NCBI GenBank assembly: GCA_051650965.1
Contig: JBOFRL010000078.1
Span: 36,196-100,195 of the forward strand
Origin: Enterovibrio sp051650965
GTDB lineage: Bacteria; Pseudomonadota; Gammaproteobacteria; Enterobacterales; Vibrionaceae
Direction: 5' to 3'
DNA length: 64,000 nt
In this document: positions 17,873 through 26,264 of the stretch, one piece after another
Layout: every line of letters starts with the position of its first letter
How positions within the stretch are numbered: the stretch's first letter is position 1
Program-made: the position numbers and the translations under genes
Notes under the pieces: generated by a model
Database searches by the model: none
Seen by the model: only the letters and a program-made list of their open reading frames with translations
What the model was told of the DNA's origin: nothing

Positions 17873-18281
17873 GAAACAAGTAGTTAAGAGTATTTAATTT
17901 TTAAGAGCGCTAAAAATCACAAATTTTTAATTTTTTTTTGAACTAATAATTTGTTTATGCGTCTTAATTTATGCAGAAAGAAATGGCTAGAACGCCTTGT
18001 AATTATGCACATTTCTGGCGAATACACTCTATCTATTTTGAACTGCTGCTTTTTCTTACTCCTATTTGCAAAATTTTTTATGCTGCCCATTTTTTTAAAT
18101 GGGCTTTTTTTTATTTAAAATTTAAACAGCAAACTTTATTCCACACTGAGCCTCTTCGATCAAACGAGCTATTCTATTGTTTAGCCTTGTGATTTTGCGC
18201 AATTTTTAGCATACAAATAACATGTTTTTCGTTTAAGCAATACGCTACGATGCTATCGCTACAACTACACAGGAGTTTGCA
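17873..18281. other. AT-rich intergenic region before pykA
   Basis: 409 bases without a convincing gene. A 73-codon frame at 17971-18192 has no ribosome binding site, reads as Phe/Leu-rich translated AT sequence, and contains the terminator at 18085-18112. The right part should hold the pykA promoter. Confidence 0.6.
18085..18112 (+). terminator. Intrinsic terminator upstream of pykA
   Basis: Perfect stem GCCCATTT/AAATGGGC with a TTTT loop followed by eight T. It ends plus-strand transcription from the 14.5-17.9 kb operon. Confidence 0.85.
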
Positions 18282-19727
18282 ATGACACCATCTCTACGAC
18301 GCACAAAAATTGTCACAACCCTTGGCCCTGCCACCGATCAAGGATCCGTGCTAGAAGCGCTGATCGCCGCGGGAGCCAACGTAGTACGGCTTAATTTTTC
18401 TCATGGAAAAGCGCAAGATCATATCAACCGCGCGCAAAAAGCGCGCGAAATCGCGAAAAAATTGGGAAAACACATCGGCATTTTGGGCGATCTGCAAGGG
18501 CCAAAAATCCGCATTTCCACCTTCGCGCAAGGCAAAATCAAACTTGAAATTGGCGACCGTTTTATTTTAGACAGCGCCCTTGCTGCAGGTGAAGGCAGCC
18601 AGCACAGCGTTGGCCTTGATTATAAAACGTTACCGCAAGAAGTGGCGGCTGGCGACATTTTACTGCTCGACGATGGCCGCGTGCAGCTGTTAGTCGACCA
18701 AATCCACGGCAGCGCTATCCACACTACCGTTACTGTTGCCGGCTACTTGTCCAACAATAAAGGGATCAATAAAAAAGGCGGCGGCCTTTCTGCGCCATCC
18801 TTAACCGCCAAAGACAAGCAAGACATTCTTGTTGCAGCCGAGATCGGCGTTGACTACCTCGCTATCTCCTTTCCGCGCCACAGCGAAGACATGCATTTAG
18901 CGCGCAAATTGGCGCAAGAAGCGGGCCTCAATGCCCATTTGGTGGCTAAGGTCGAGCGCGCCGAAACGGTCGCAACAGACGCCAGCATTGACGATATTAT
19001 TTTGGCCAGCGACGCAGTCATGGTGGCGCGTGGCGATCTGGGCGTTGAGATCGGTGACGCTGAGCTTGTCGGCGTGCAAAAAAAACTGATCCGCCGCTCG
19101 CGCGCGTTAAACCGCGTGGTGATCACCGCGACGCAAATGATGGAGTCGATGATATCGTCGCCGATGCCAACGCGCGCCGAAGTGATGGATGTGGCGAACG
19201 CCGTGATCGACGGATCTGACGCGGTGATGCTGTCAGCCGAAACGGCGTCGGGCAGCTTCCCGGTTGAAACCGTGCAAGCAATGGCCAACGTCTGTCTTGG
19301 CGCGGAAAAAATGCCGTCGGTCAATATTTCTAACCATCGCCTCGATGAAGAGTTTTTGGAGATCGAAGAGTCGGTTGCCATGGCAACCATGTACGCGGCC
19401 AACCACATGCCAAAAGTTAAGGCAATGATTTCTCTGACAGAAACAGGGAAAACGGCGCTGATGATGTCGCGCATAAGCTCAGGCAAGCCCATTTACGCCC
19501 TTTCGCGCCATCAAAGTACTCTTTCGCGCGCGGCGCTTTATCGCGGCGTTACGCCCTTGTATTTTCCAAGCGACACAGGCTCAGGCCCAGAAGTAGCGCA
19601 GCACGCCGTCGATATGCTAAAAGAGCTGGGGCTGTTGCAAACAAACGACGTTGTGATCTTCACGCAAGGCGACACCTGCGGCATTCAAGGCAACACCAAC
19701 ACCATGCGCATCATCACGGTCTGTTAA
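18282..19727 (+). CDS. pykA: Pyruvate kinase (PykA/type II)
   Basis: Converts phosphoenolpyruvate and ADP to pyruvate and ATP. 481 residues; LRRTKIVTTLGPATD and AAGANVVRLNFSHG match PykA (E. coli 480) more closely than PykF. Other motifs are GDLQGPKIR, the active-site metal/substrate segment VMVARGDLGVEI, and the ITATQMMESMI motif. AGGAG stands about seven bases before the ATG. A terminator follows. Confidence 0.96.
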   Translation: MTPSLRRTKIVTTLGPATDQGSVLEALIAAGANVVRLNFSHGKAQDHINRAQKAREIAKKLGKHIGILGDLQGPKIRISTFAQGKIKLEIGDRFILDSALAAGEGSQHSVGLDYKTLPQEVAAGDILLLDDGRVQLLVDQIHGSAIHTTVTVAGYLSNNKGINKKGGGLSAPSLTAKDKQDILVAAEIGVDYLAISFPRHSEDMHLARKLAQEAGLNAHLVAKVERAETVATDASIDDIILASDAVMVARGDLGVEIGDAELVGVQKKLIRRSRALNRVVITATQMMESMISSPMPTRAEVMDVANAVIDGSDAVMLSAETASGSFPVETVQAMANVCLGAEKMPSVNISNHRLDEEFLEIEESVAMATMYAANHMPKVKAMISLTETGKTALMMSRISSGKPIYALSRHQSTLSRAALYRGVTPLYFPSDTGSGPEVAQHAVDMLKELGLLQTNDVVIFTQGDTCGIQGNTNTMRIITVC

Positions 19728-19741
19728 ATTGACGCATTCAT

Positions 19742-19761
19742 AAGGCCAGCACGCTGGCCTT
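19742..19761. terminator. Hairpin between convergent pykA and rimJ
   Basis: AAGGCCA-gcacgc-TGGCCTT palindrome in the 43-base gap between two convergent genes. T-runs are short, so it is a moderate terminator. Confidence 0.6.
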
Positions 19762-19770
19762 GTTGCTCGC

Positions 19771-20352
19771 CTAAGCGTGTGGAAATTGCCAATCGGGATT
19801 TTGCAAAGCGGTTAAAATATGATCTTCCCAACGATTGTTGATCAGCATGTAGCCGGCGGCAATTCCTTCAATTTTAAATCCTTGTTTTCCAAGCACATTG
19901 GCGCTTTTTACATTGCGCGGCATGTACGTGGCCGTCAGGCGATGCATGTGCTGCTGCGTAAATAGCCAGCGGTTGGTGAGCGTCAGCGCGCGGTGCATGA
20001 TCCCAAGCCCTTGTTTTTCCTGCGCTAAAGAGTAGCCAAGATTGGCGCTGTAATGCGGGTAGCGCACAACCGAGTTATAGGAGATAATGCCGATCACTTG
20101 CTCGCAGTTTGGCGAGTCAAACAGCAAGAAGCAAAAAGCAAGCGCGTGGCGCTGCAGCTCACACAGCTGTGACAGACGCTGCTCCCAATTTTTTACCGTA
20201 TAAAAATCAACCGTTTTCGCCGGCTCCCACGGTATCAAATGCTGCTTATTGTGCTGATAGTAAGCAACGATTTTTTCAGCATCTTGCTGTGTGACCAGCC
20301 GTAACGTTAATTCATCTATCGCAAGATGAAAATCTTCATTTATCAATTGCAC
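19771..20352 (-). CDS. rimJ: Ribosomal protein S5 alanine N-acetyltransferase RimJ
   Basis: GNAT-fold enzyme that acetylates the N-terminal alanine of ribosomal protein S5 in E. coli. 193 residues, length and sequence close to RimJ: HLIPWEP, IGIISYNSVVR, LGYSLAQEKQGLG (acetyl-CoA loop), HRLTATYMPRN, and WEDHILTALQNPDW at the end. The start is a GTG at 20352 with GGAG four to five bases ahead. It is divergent from ogt with a 33-base gap. Confidence 0.88.
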   Translation of the reverse strand: MQLINEDFHLAIDELTLRLVTQQDAEKIVAYYQHNKQHLIPWEPAKTVDFYTVKNWEQRLSQLCELQRHALAFCFLLFDSPNCEQVIGIISYNSVVRYPHYSANLGYSLAQEKQGLGIMHRALTLTNRWLFTQQHMHRLTATYMPRNVKSANVLGKQGFKIEGIAAGYMLINNRWEDHILTALQNPDWQFPHA

Positions 20353-20385
20353 GACACTCCATTCCCTAAGAGCATTGAATTTATT

Positions 20386-20880
20386 ATGTATTACGATAAA
20401 TTTGTTTCACCTTTTGGCCTGCTGCACCTTGGCGCAACGAGCCGCGGACTGTTCCATGCGTCCTTGACTGTGCCGACTAAAACAGGCGCTCAAACAGATG
20501 AGGAAATTGCAAGGTACCATCTTACGCAGTGTAAGGAGCAGCTACATGACTATTTTGCGGGCACAAGATCAATTTTTAGCGTTCAGCTCGCGCCATTTGG
20601 CACTGTGTTTCAGCAGCGCGTGTGGCGCGCTTTACAAAAAATATCCTATGGCGAGTGCGCAACTTATGGCGATATTGCGAAACGGATAGATAACCCTCTT
20701 GCGTATCAAGCAGTTGGAATGGCTTGCCGCACCAATCCCATTTTGCTGCTCATCCCCTGCCACCGCGTAGTTGGCAAAAAAGGGGCGCTAACGGGCTTTC
20801 AATTTGGTATTTCGATGAAAAAAAATTTGCTCGAGCATGAGCAAAAATATCAAGAGGCGCAGTCGGGTGAGAAAAAATAG
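20386..20880 (+). CDS. ogt: Methylated-DNA--protein-cysteine methyltransferase (Ogt type)
   Basis: Suicide DNA repair enzyme that takes the alkyl group from O6-alkylguanine onto its own cysteine. 164 residues from the ATG at 20386, where the sequence begins to resemble Ogt (FVSPFGLLHLG). An upstream ATG at 20326 would run into rimJ. The active-site motif IPCHRVVGKKGALTGF and the recognition-helix region FQQRVWRALQKISYGECATYGDIA are intact. Confidence 0.92.
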   Translation: MYYDKFVSPFGLLHLGATSRGLFHASLTVPTKTGAQTDEEIARYHLTQCKEQLHDYFAGTRSIFSVQLAPFGTVFQQRVWRALQKISYGECATYGDIAKRIDNPLAYQAVGMACRTNPILLLIPCHRVVGKKGALTGFQFGISMKKNLLEHEQKYQEAQSGEKK

Positions 20881-20905
20881 TCTGCGGCAAGGCGCAAAAG
20901 AGAGC

Positions 20906-20935
20906 AAACGTTAAAGCCAATCAGCCTTAACGTTT
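20906..20935. terminator. Possible bidirectional terminator between ogt and ycjF
   Basis: AAACGTTAA and TTAACGTTT pair perfectly across a 12-base loop (AGCC...). It lies in the convergent gap; flanking T-runs are weak. Confidence 0.5.
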
Positions 20936-20946
20936 AAAATGAATGG

Positions 20947-21966
20947 TTACCGTTTTACGCCTGCCAGCTGGCCTAAAAGATCACGGCGCAGCTCTGACAA
21001 TTTTGGCACCGGTGACGCCAAATGCGGCAGCGGGCGCATCAAGGCTATCGCCTTATAGCCCAAACGAGCCGTCAACAGCCCCACGCCTAATCCTTGCGCC
21101 GCGCGGCCAGACAATTTGCCAGCAATACCAATCGAAAGCAGCTCTGATCCCATGTCGGTAACCAGCTCGCTCGCGCCGGCCAGCGCCATGTTGACCAGCA
21201 CTAAACGCAACATGCTGATTTTTGACCAATATCCAAGCTTAATGCCGTAGTGCTCAGAGATCTGGCCGAGCATGCTCACGCTGCGCCACGCCACAAGGCC
21301 CATATCGACAATCGCAAGCGGGCTAAGCGCCACAAGCAGCGCCGCCTCTGAGGCGTGTTTGGCGATGATTTTTTTCGCGCGCGCATCAAGCCCCGCAAGC
21401 ACAAGGCTGTCGTAAAGCTCAAAAACATCTTTGTCGGTCTGCGTTGGCGTGACCACCTGTTGCCATTTGTCGTACTCTGGCATCAGCTCGCAGCCAGCAA
21501 GTTTGGCTAGCTTTTCGCACTCTTTTTTCGCATTGCCAGCGCCATTGGTGCTGATCAGCCCCTGCATTTTTTCGCGCACCATCTGCCGTCCGCGCAGCCG
21601 CTGCAGCGCAAAAAACTCTTTACCAAGCGCCGCAAAACCTAGCGTAGAAAGGCCGAGCCAAAAACCGCTCCAGCCCACAGTCAGCCAATCACTGGCGAGA
21701 AAAGCGCTCTGGATCTCAGCGATCAGCTGCCAGCTCAGCAGCCCCGCGCCAAGCATGGCAAAACAGCGCAGCCCCCAATGCTTTTTGACTGTCGTCAACT
21801 TAGCGGCGAGCTGCTTTTCACTTACGGCCTCTTTTTCAACACAATCTACTGCTAAAAAATCGGACTTTTCGGTAAAAAACTGCGCGCTTTTTAAAGTCTC
21901 ATCGGCTTTAAATTGCGTTTCGTCACTAAATTCATTAAAAAAAATCGTCTTTTGATATTCAGCCAT
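20947..21966 (-). CDS. ycjF: YcjF family membrane protein (DUF697, TIGR01620)
   Basis: 339 residues. An acidic N-terminal segment, two hydrophobic helices (about 85-125: CFAMLGAGLLSWQLIAEIQ and WSGFWLGLSTLGFAALG), then the DUF697 part with HASEAALLVALSPLAIVDMGLVAWR and a terminal helical region. It is the last gene of the psp-ycjX-ycjF string, following ycjX by 17 bases, the same order as in E. coli. It is likely expressed with the Psp response; the biochemical role is not known. Confidence 0.88.
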   Translation of the reverse strand: MAEYQKTIFFNEFSDETQFKADETLKSAQFFTEKSDFLAVDCVEKEAVSEKQLAAKLTTVKKHWGLRCFAMLGAGLLSWQLIAEIQSAFLASDWLTVGWSGFWLGLSTLGFAALGKEFFALQRLRGRQMVREKMQGLISTNGAGNAKKECEKLAKLAGCELMPEYDKWQQVVTPTQTDKDVFELYDSLVLAGLDARAKKIIAKHASEAALLVALSPLAIVDMGLVAWRSVSMLGQISEHYGIKLGYWSKISMLRLVLVNMALAGASELVTDMGSELLSIGIAGKLSGRAAQGLGVGLLTARLGYKAIALMRPLPHLASPVPKLSELRRDLLGQLAGVKR

Positions 21967-21983
21967 TCGGGTAACCTTAATAC

Positions 21984-23366
21984 TTAGCTAAATTTGTCAG
22001 CAAGCAGATATTGTAAGCTTTTATCCAGTCCAATGTGCGGTAACGGCAGCTCTGGAGGGGTTTCCATGGGCCGAAAAAGCCTAAAGTCAAAACTTTTTGT
22101 TTCCCAAAACTCTTTACCTGGCAGGCGCGTCGGTACATCGCCAGGGTACATCAAAATCGGCCGCCCAGACAAAAGATGGCCACGTACGGCCGCCATTTGC
22201 TCGCCTTGATGCGACACCATACCATGTTGCGTAGCTTGAATTGACGCGAGCGCTTGGCACGAAATATCAATGCCTTCAAACGCCACGCTTTGTCTTGCCA
22301 TATGGATCAGTTGCCCAAGCAGCGTCACCAAATTGCCTTGCTGATCTGGCGTAATGTGATCGGCTTTAGTCGCGGCAAATAAAATTTTGTCAATGCTTGG
22401 CGCAAAAAGGCGGCGCAGCAAGCTGCTTTTTCCATAACGAAAACTTTGCATCAGCTGCGAAAAAGCGTCGCGCATGTCGTTGAACGATTCAGGCCCCGCA
22501 TTGAGCGGCTGCAACACGTCAACCAGCACGATTTGCCGGTCCACTTTGGAGAAATAGTTGCGATAAAAGCCTTGCACAATGTGGCTGCAATAATAGTCGT
22601 AACGCTGCTTTAGCACCGCATAGTTACTCTCTTTTATCACTTTATTTGGCACTGGCAAGTTAACCAGCGGGAAAAATTGCAAAACCGGCGCGCCAGCGTA
22701 TTCGCCTGGCAGCACGAAACGGCCCGGTTGTACCCAGTGCAGCTGCGCTTTATCTTTGCAGCTGTGCAGATAATCGGTAAATTTTTCGGCAATTTCTGCC
22801 ACTTTACGCGCCTCAAATGGCGCATTGAGATCCAGCGTCGCGAGCTGCTCAAGCCAAGGCTTAGCAAGCTCGCTGCGGCTTCCTTTTAAAATGCCCTCTT
22901 GCGAGCTTGACCACTGCTCAAAGCTCATCGATAAAAGAGGCAGATCCAGCAGCCATTCGCCAGGATAATCAATTAAATCAACATATAGCGTGGCCGTTTC
23001 TTGCAACAAACGCATCGCTTTAGACTGCGGCCGATAGCGAATTTCTAGGCGAATTTCACTAATGTCAGAGGTTGGCGCGGCCCAGCTGGGCGGCTGGCCT
23101 TGCAGCGCTTGCATCGCGCCGTCATAGTCAAATGCCGGAATATGCAAGTTATTTTGCTGAATACGCCGCGCGCCAAGCAAGCAGCCCTCGCGCGCCGGCT
23201 TAAACAGCGGCAGCTGCGAGCTGATTGCGCTGTGCAAAAGCTGATTGATCACCGAAGTGATAAAGGAGGTTTTTCCAGCCCGCGAAAGTCCCGTCACCGC
23301 TAAGCAGATATGACGATCTAAGCTGCGATTGACCCATTTGTTGATCTGATTGGTTACTGATTTCAT
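21984..23366 (-). CDS. ycjX: YcjX family P-loop GTPase-like protein
   Basis: 460 residues, DUF463 family. The P-loop VTGLSRAGKTSF is at about residues 24-35. DYPGEWLLDLPLL follows as a DxxG-like switch region, and LFAATKADHIT is a T/NKxD-like specificity motif. It is a stress-induced partner of the Psp regulon in E. coli, sitting between pspC and ycjF here as there. Membrane association is likely but not shown by the sequence. Confidence 0.9.
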   Translation of the reverse strand: MKSVTNQINKWVNRSLDRHICLAVTGLSRAGKTSFITSVINQLLHSAISSQLPLFKPAREGCLLGARRIQQNNLHIPAFDYDGAMQALQGQPPSWAAPTSDISEIRLEIRYRPQSKAMRLLQETATLYVDLIDYPGEWLLDLPLLSMSFEQWSSSQEGILKGSRSELAKPWLEQLATLDLNAPFEARKVAEIAEKFTDYLHSCKDKAQLHWVQPGRFVLPGEYAGAPVLQFFPLVNLPVPNKVIKESNYAVLKQRYDYYCSHIVQGFYRNYFSKVDRQIVLVDVLQPLNAGPESFNDMRDAFSQLMQSFRYGKSSLLRRLFAPSIDKILFAATKADHITPDQQGNLVTLLGQLIHMARQSVAFEGIDISCQALASIQATQHGMVSHQGEQMAAVRGHLLSGRPILMYPGDVPTRLPGKEFWETKSFDFRLFRPMETPPELPLPHIGLDKSLQYLLADKFS

Positions 23367-23380
23367 GCTGCAAACTGGCT

Positions 23381-23767
23381 CTATAGCTGATCAAATTTAC
23401 GTTTTAGCTCAAATTCTCGTGAAGTTACGTGCGCTTCCATTTGCTCTATTTTTTTCTCCATCGACTTCATGCTGCCTTTTAATTCGGCAAGCAGCTCTGT
23501 CGTTGATTGAGCATTCATATTACGCCGGTGTTGGCCATCTGCAAAGCCTGCGCGGGAGGCATCAGCACTGTCTTGTGGTTTGGCATCTAAAAACAGCATC
23601 GCCGCCACATAAACGATAACGGCAGTAAAACCAAAACCGATAACAAACGCGCAAATTGCCAGTGCGCGCATGATCCACACTTCAAGACCAAAATAGTCGG
23701 CTAAACCTGCGCAAACGCCGCCGATCCGGCCATTTTTTGGATCACGGTATAATTTATTAAAACTCAT
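23381..23767 (-). CDS. pspC: Phage shock protein PspC
   Basis: 128 residues from the ATG at 23767, chosen because GGAGG precedes it and the ATG overlaps the pspB stop (ATGA). N-terminal PspC domain: LYRDPKNGRIGGVCAGLADYFGL, then a membrane segment (about 40-65). The C-terminal half is charged and coiled-coil-like (ELLAELKGSMKSMEKKIEQM). With PspB it senses inner-membrane stress and recruits PspA. Confidence 0.93.
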   Translation of the reverse strand: MSFNKLYRDPKNGRIGGVCAGLADYFGLEVWIMRALAICAFVIGFGFTAVIVYVAAMLFLDAKPQDSADASRAGFADGQHRRNMNAQSTTELLAELKGSMKSMEKKIEQMEAHVTSREFELKRKFDQL

Positions 23768-23988
23768 CGTTCCCTCCATTGTGATGTGCTTGCATCTAGG
23801 ATCCTCTCAAGGGTATTGACCCTCTGCTGCAATTGCTCAATTTGCTGTGATAGCTGGCGCAACTCGTTGAGCTGCTCTGCATTGAGATGGCTTCCTGTGA
23901 GCCGCCGATTACGATAATGCAGCCATAACCAAAGTGGTGCGACGAAAAGTAAAAACAGCGACAACGGAAACAAAAAAAGCCCTGACAT
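23764..23988 (-). CDS. pspB: Phage shock protein PspB
   Basis: 74 residues: one N-terminal membrane helix (FLFPLSLFLLFVAPLWLWLHY) and a cytoplasmic leucine-zipper-like helix (LRQLSQQIEQLQQRVNTLERIL). It has the usual PspB length and layout. It works with PspC to release PspF from PspA. Overlaps pspC by four bases. Confidence 0.93.
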   Translation of the reverse strand: MSGLFLFPLSLFLLFVAPLWLWLHYRNRRLTGSHLNAEQLNELRQLSQQIEQLQQRVNTLERILDASTSQWRER

Positions 23989-24048
23989 ATCAACACCTTA
24001 AACTTTAACCTTTGACAGCCTGTGCCCATTTTTCTCATTTTTATTAAT

Positions 24049-24074
24049 AAAATGGCCAACAAGTTGACCATTTT
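24049..24074. repeat. Hairpin in the pspA-pspB gap
   Basis: AAAATGG and CCATTTT pair, with an inner CAA/TTG pair. It lies in the 181-base untranslated gap between pspA and pspB and may partly terminate or process the transcript, so that PspA is made in excess. That role is inference. Confidence 0.45.
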
Positions 24075-24169
24075 AAAAGGCACAGATATCAAAGAGAACT
24101 ATTACAACAGATTGTCACTCGACTGAATAGACAATCATCGCACTATTTGAAATAACATCTTGATTTTTT

Positions 24170-24856
24170 TTAGAAGCCTCCTTGCTCAGGCTTATTTGTG
24201 TGCTTTAAGTTTTCTTTCATGCGCGCAAGCTCTTTCTCAATTTCATCTTGCGCTTGCAAGTTAGCAAATTCGCTTTTCAAATTAACATGTTGCCCCATTA
24301 GATAGCTGTCGGCTTGCGCTTCAAGCTCATCAATTTTTCGCTCGTATTGATCAAGCTTTGCTAGCGCTTGCTCAGTGCCAGTGTTGTTAAGCTGCTGCTG
24401 CACCGTGACGCGATTGCTCGCAGCTTGGCGGCGAATGATCATGGTTTGCTGACGCGCACGCGTCTCAAGCAACTTTGCTTCTAACGCACTGATCTCGCTG
24501 CTTAATTTATTGATGTTCTCTTCAACGATATGCAGCTCATTTTGCAAACGCGCCAGTAGCTCAGCCACTTTTTGCTTTTCCAAGAGCGCCGCACGCGCCA
24601 GATCTTCGCGCCCTTTTTGCAAAGCCAAAGACGCCTTTTGCTGCCAGTCGTACTGCTGATCCGCATAATGGCCAATTTTACGCGCCAACTCTTTTTTATC
24701 GGCGAGAACTCGCGCTGAGCTTGTGCGCACCTCAACTAGCGTGTCTTCCATCTCTTGGATAATAAGACGCACCATTTTTTCAGGATCTTCTGCCTTATCT
24801 AACAAAGCATTAACGTTCGCGCTAATGATGTCAGTAAAACGTGAAAAAATACCCAT
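24170..24856 (-). CDS. pspA: Phage shock protein PspA
   Basis: 228 residues, almost entirely helical and coiled-coil, PspA/IM30 family (E. coli 222). Typical segments: GIFSRFTDIISANVNALLDKAEDPEKM at the N-terminus with the amphipathic membrane-binding helix, and a long coil in the middle. PspA binds and inhibits PspF and, under stress, oligomerises to protect the inner membrane. It is the first gene of the minus-strand psp operon behind a sigma-54 promoter. Confidence 0.96.
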   Translation of the reverse strand: MGIFSRFTDIISANVNALLDKAEDPEKMVRLIIQEMEDTLVEVRTSSARVLADKKELARKIGHYADQQYDWQQKASLALQKGREDLARAALLEKQKVAELLARLQNELHIVEENINKLSSEISALEAKLLETRARQQTMIIRRQAASNRVTVQQQLNNTGTEQALAKLDQYERKIDELEAQADSYLMGQHVNLKSEFANLQAQDEIEKELARMKENLKHTNKPEQGGF

Positions 24857-24925
24857 ATCAACTCCTTATTTTTGATGCCTTATTATGGATAACTTAGCAA
24901 ATTTACCAAGCCACACACTAGTAAT

Positions 24926-24940
24926 ACAATTTACGTGCCA
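24926..24940 (-). promoter_or_regulatory. Sigma-54 promoter of pspA
   Basis: Read on the minus strand: TGGCAC-GTAAA-TTGT. The -24 element is a perfect TGGCAC, and the -12 element TTGT differs from TTGC at one base, with the required five-base spacing. It is about 70 bases upstream of the pspA start, in the pspA/pspF divergent region, as in the known PspF-sigma-54 control of this operon. Confidence 0.85.
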
Positions 24941-25037
24941 GTTTTTTATTTCCTTGTTTTTCAACAAGATAAGAAAACTACTCTTTTTAACAATCATCCT
25001 TTATGATTAAAAAAATCATTTTTTGGTAAATTTGACC

Positions 25038-26144
25038 ATGCGCCCAAGCGATGAACTGATAGGCAGCAGCGAAATTTTTCTCTCGGTGCTCGAGCACACC
25101 TCAAAATTGGCCGTTGTCAACCGGCCGGTGCTGATCTTAGGCGAACGCGGCACCGGTAAAGAGTTGATAGCAAAGCGATTACACTTTCTCTCGCCACGCT
25201 GGAACAAGCCGCTAGTTAGCCTTAACTGCGCTGCCCTGAGCGAAGGACTCATCGATTCAGAGCTATTCGGCCATGAAGCCGGCTCATTTAGCGGCGCAAA
25301 AAATCGCCACCTCGGCCGCTTTGAGCGCGCGCAATCTGGCACACTTTTTTTGGATGAATTGGCCACCGCGCCTCCTAACGTACAAGAGAAATTGCTGCGC
25401 GTACTGGAATATGGCGAATTTGAGCGCGTTGGTGGCGCTGAAGTTTTACAAAGTGACGTGCGCCTGATCTGCGCAACAAATGCAGATCTGCCGGATCTGG
25501 TGAAACAAAACCAGTTTCGCGCCGACTTGCTCGATAGAATTGCGTTTGATGTGATCCACCTGCCGCCGCTGCGTGAGCGCCATGAGGACATTTTGCCGCT
25601 CGCAGAGCATTTTGCGATAAAAATGTGCCAAACGCTCGGCTACGCCTGCTTTGCCGGTTTTAGCGCAGAAGCGCTGCAGCAGCTGCGCCATCACGCGTGG
25701 CCGGGAAATGTGCGTGAGCTAAAAAATGTAGTGGAAAGAGCCGTTTATCGTCACGGCGAGCAAGAGCAGCCCATTAATCACATTGTGCTAGATCCTTTTA
25801 TTCAGCCATGGAAAAACGCTTTTGTGGCGTCAGCGCCTCACAACGATGCACAAAAAAGCCGCGATCCACAAGAAAACACCGAGCCAGAACAAAGCCGCGA
25901 GCCACAAAAAAACAATCCGTCGCAAGAAAGCAACGTAGCTCAAGAAAAAAGCGCCGCGCTCACGGTTTCATTCCCCTGCGATTTGCGCCAATGGCAGCGC
26001 CAGCAAGAGCTGCAACTGTTGCAGCAAGCGCTAAAGCAGGCGCGCTACAATCAGCAGCAAGCGGCGAAATTGCTTGGGATCTCTTATCATCAGCTGCGCG
26101 GGTTGCTGCGCAAGCATGGCGATAACAGTGAGGAGCAAAAATAG
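25038..26144 (+). CDS. pspF: Psp operon transcriptional activator PspF
   Basis: Sigma-54 enhancer-binding protein without a receiver domain, 368 residues from the ATG at 25038. AAA+ domain: Walker A GERGTGKE, Walker B TLFLDELATAP, sensor region CATNADLPDLV, arginine-containing FRADLLDRIAFDVIHLPPLRERHEDI. The loop that contacts sigma-54 reads GSFSGA (residues 82-87) instead of GAFTGA. A long low-complexity linker (about 270-315, rich in Glu, Gln, Pro, Asn, Ser) makes it longer than E. coli PspF (325). It ends in a Fis-type HTH (QQAAKLLGISYHQLRGLLRKH). Confidence 0.95.
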   Translation: MRPSDELIGSSEIFLSVLEHTSKLAVVNRPVLILGERGTGKELIAKRLHFLSPRWNKPLVSLNCAALSEGLIDSELFGHEAGSFSGAKNRHLGRFERAQSGTLFLDELATAPPNVQEKLLRVLEYGEFERVGGAEVLQSDVRLICATNADLPDLVKQNQFRADLLDRIAFDVIHLPPLRERHEDILPLAEHFAIKMCQTLGYACFAGFSAEALQQLRHHAWPGNVRELKNVVERAVYRHGEQEQPINHIVLDPFIQPWKNAFVASAPHNDAQKSRDPQENTEPEQSREPQKNNPSQESNVAQEKSAALTVSFPCDLRQWQRQQELQLLQQALKQARYNQQQAAKLLGISYHQLRGLLRKHGDNSEEQK

Positions 26145-26218
26145 CAACAAAAACAAAGAATAATCGCGAAAAAGTCAGGCCGGCTAACGTTTACAGCAGA
26201 TAATTTGTGACATTTTCA

Positions 26219-26237
26219 TATCAATGATAAATTGATA
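26219..26237. promoter_or_regulatory. Palindrome upstream of sapA
   Basis: TATCAAT-gataa-ATTGATA, a perfect 7-5-7 palindrome 27 bases before the sapA start, in the pspF-sapA gap. It could be an operator. No regulator match is recognised. Confidence 0.35.
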
Positions 26238-26264
26238 AATACGATCATTTTTTTGCGTTCGCCT

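Noticed and set aside
17971..18192. Possible 73-residue hydrophobic protein before pykA
   Set aside because: No ribosome binding site, and a strong intrinsic terminator lies inside the frame.
18854..19492. 212-codon minus-strand frame inside pykA
   Set aside because: Lies entirely within the well-conserved pyruvate kinase gene; no ribosome binding site or family match.
25016..25591. 191-codon minus-strand frame opposite pspF
   Set aside because: Shadow of the pspF AAA+ domain.
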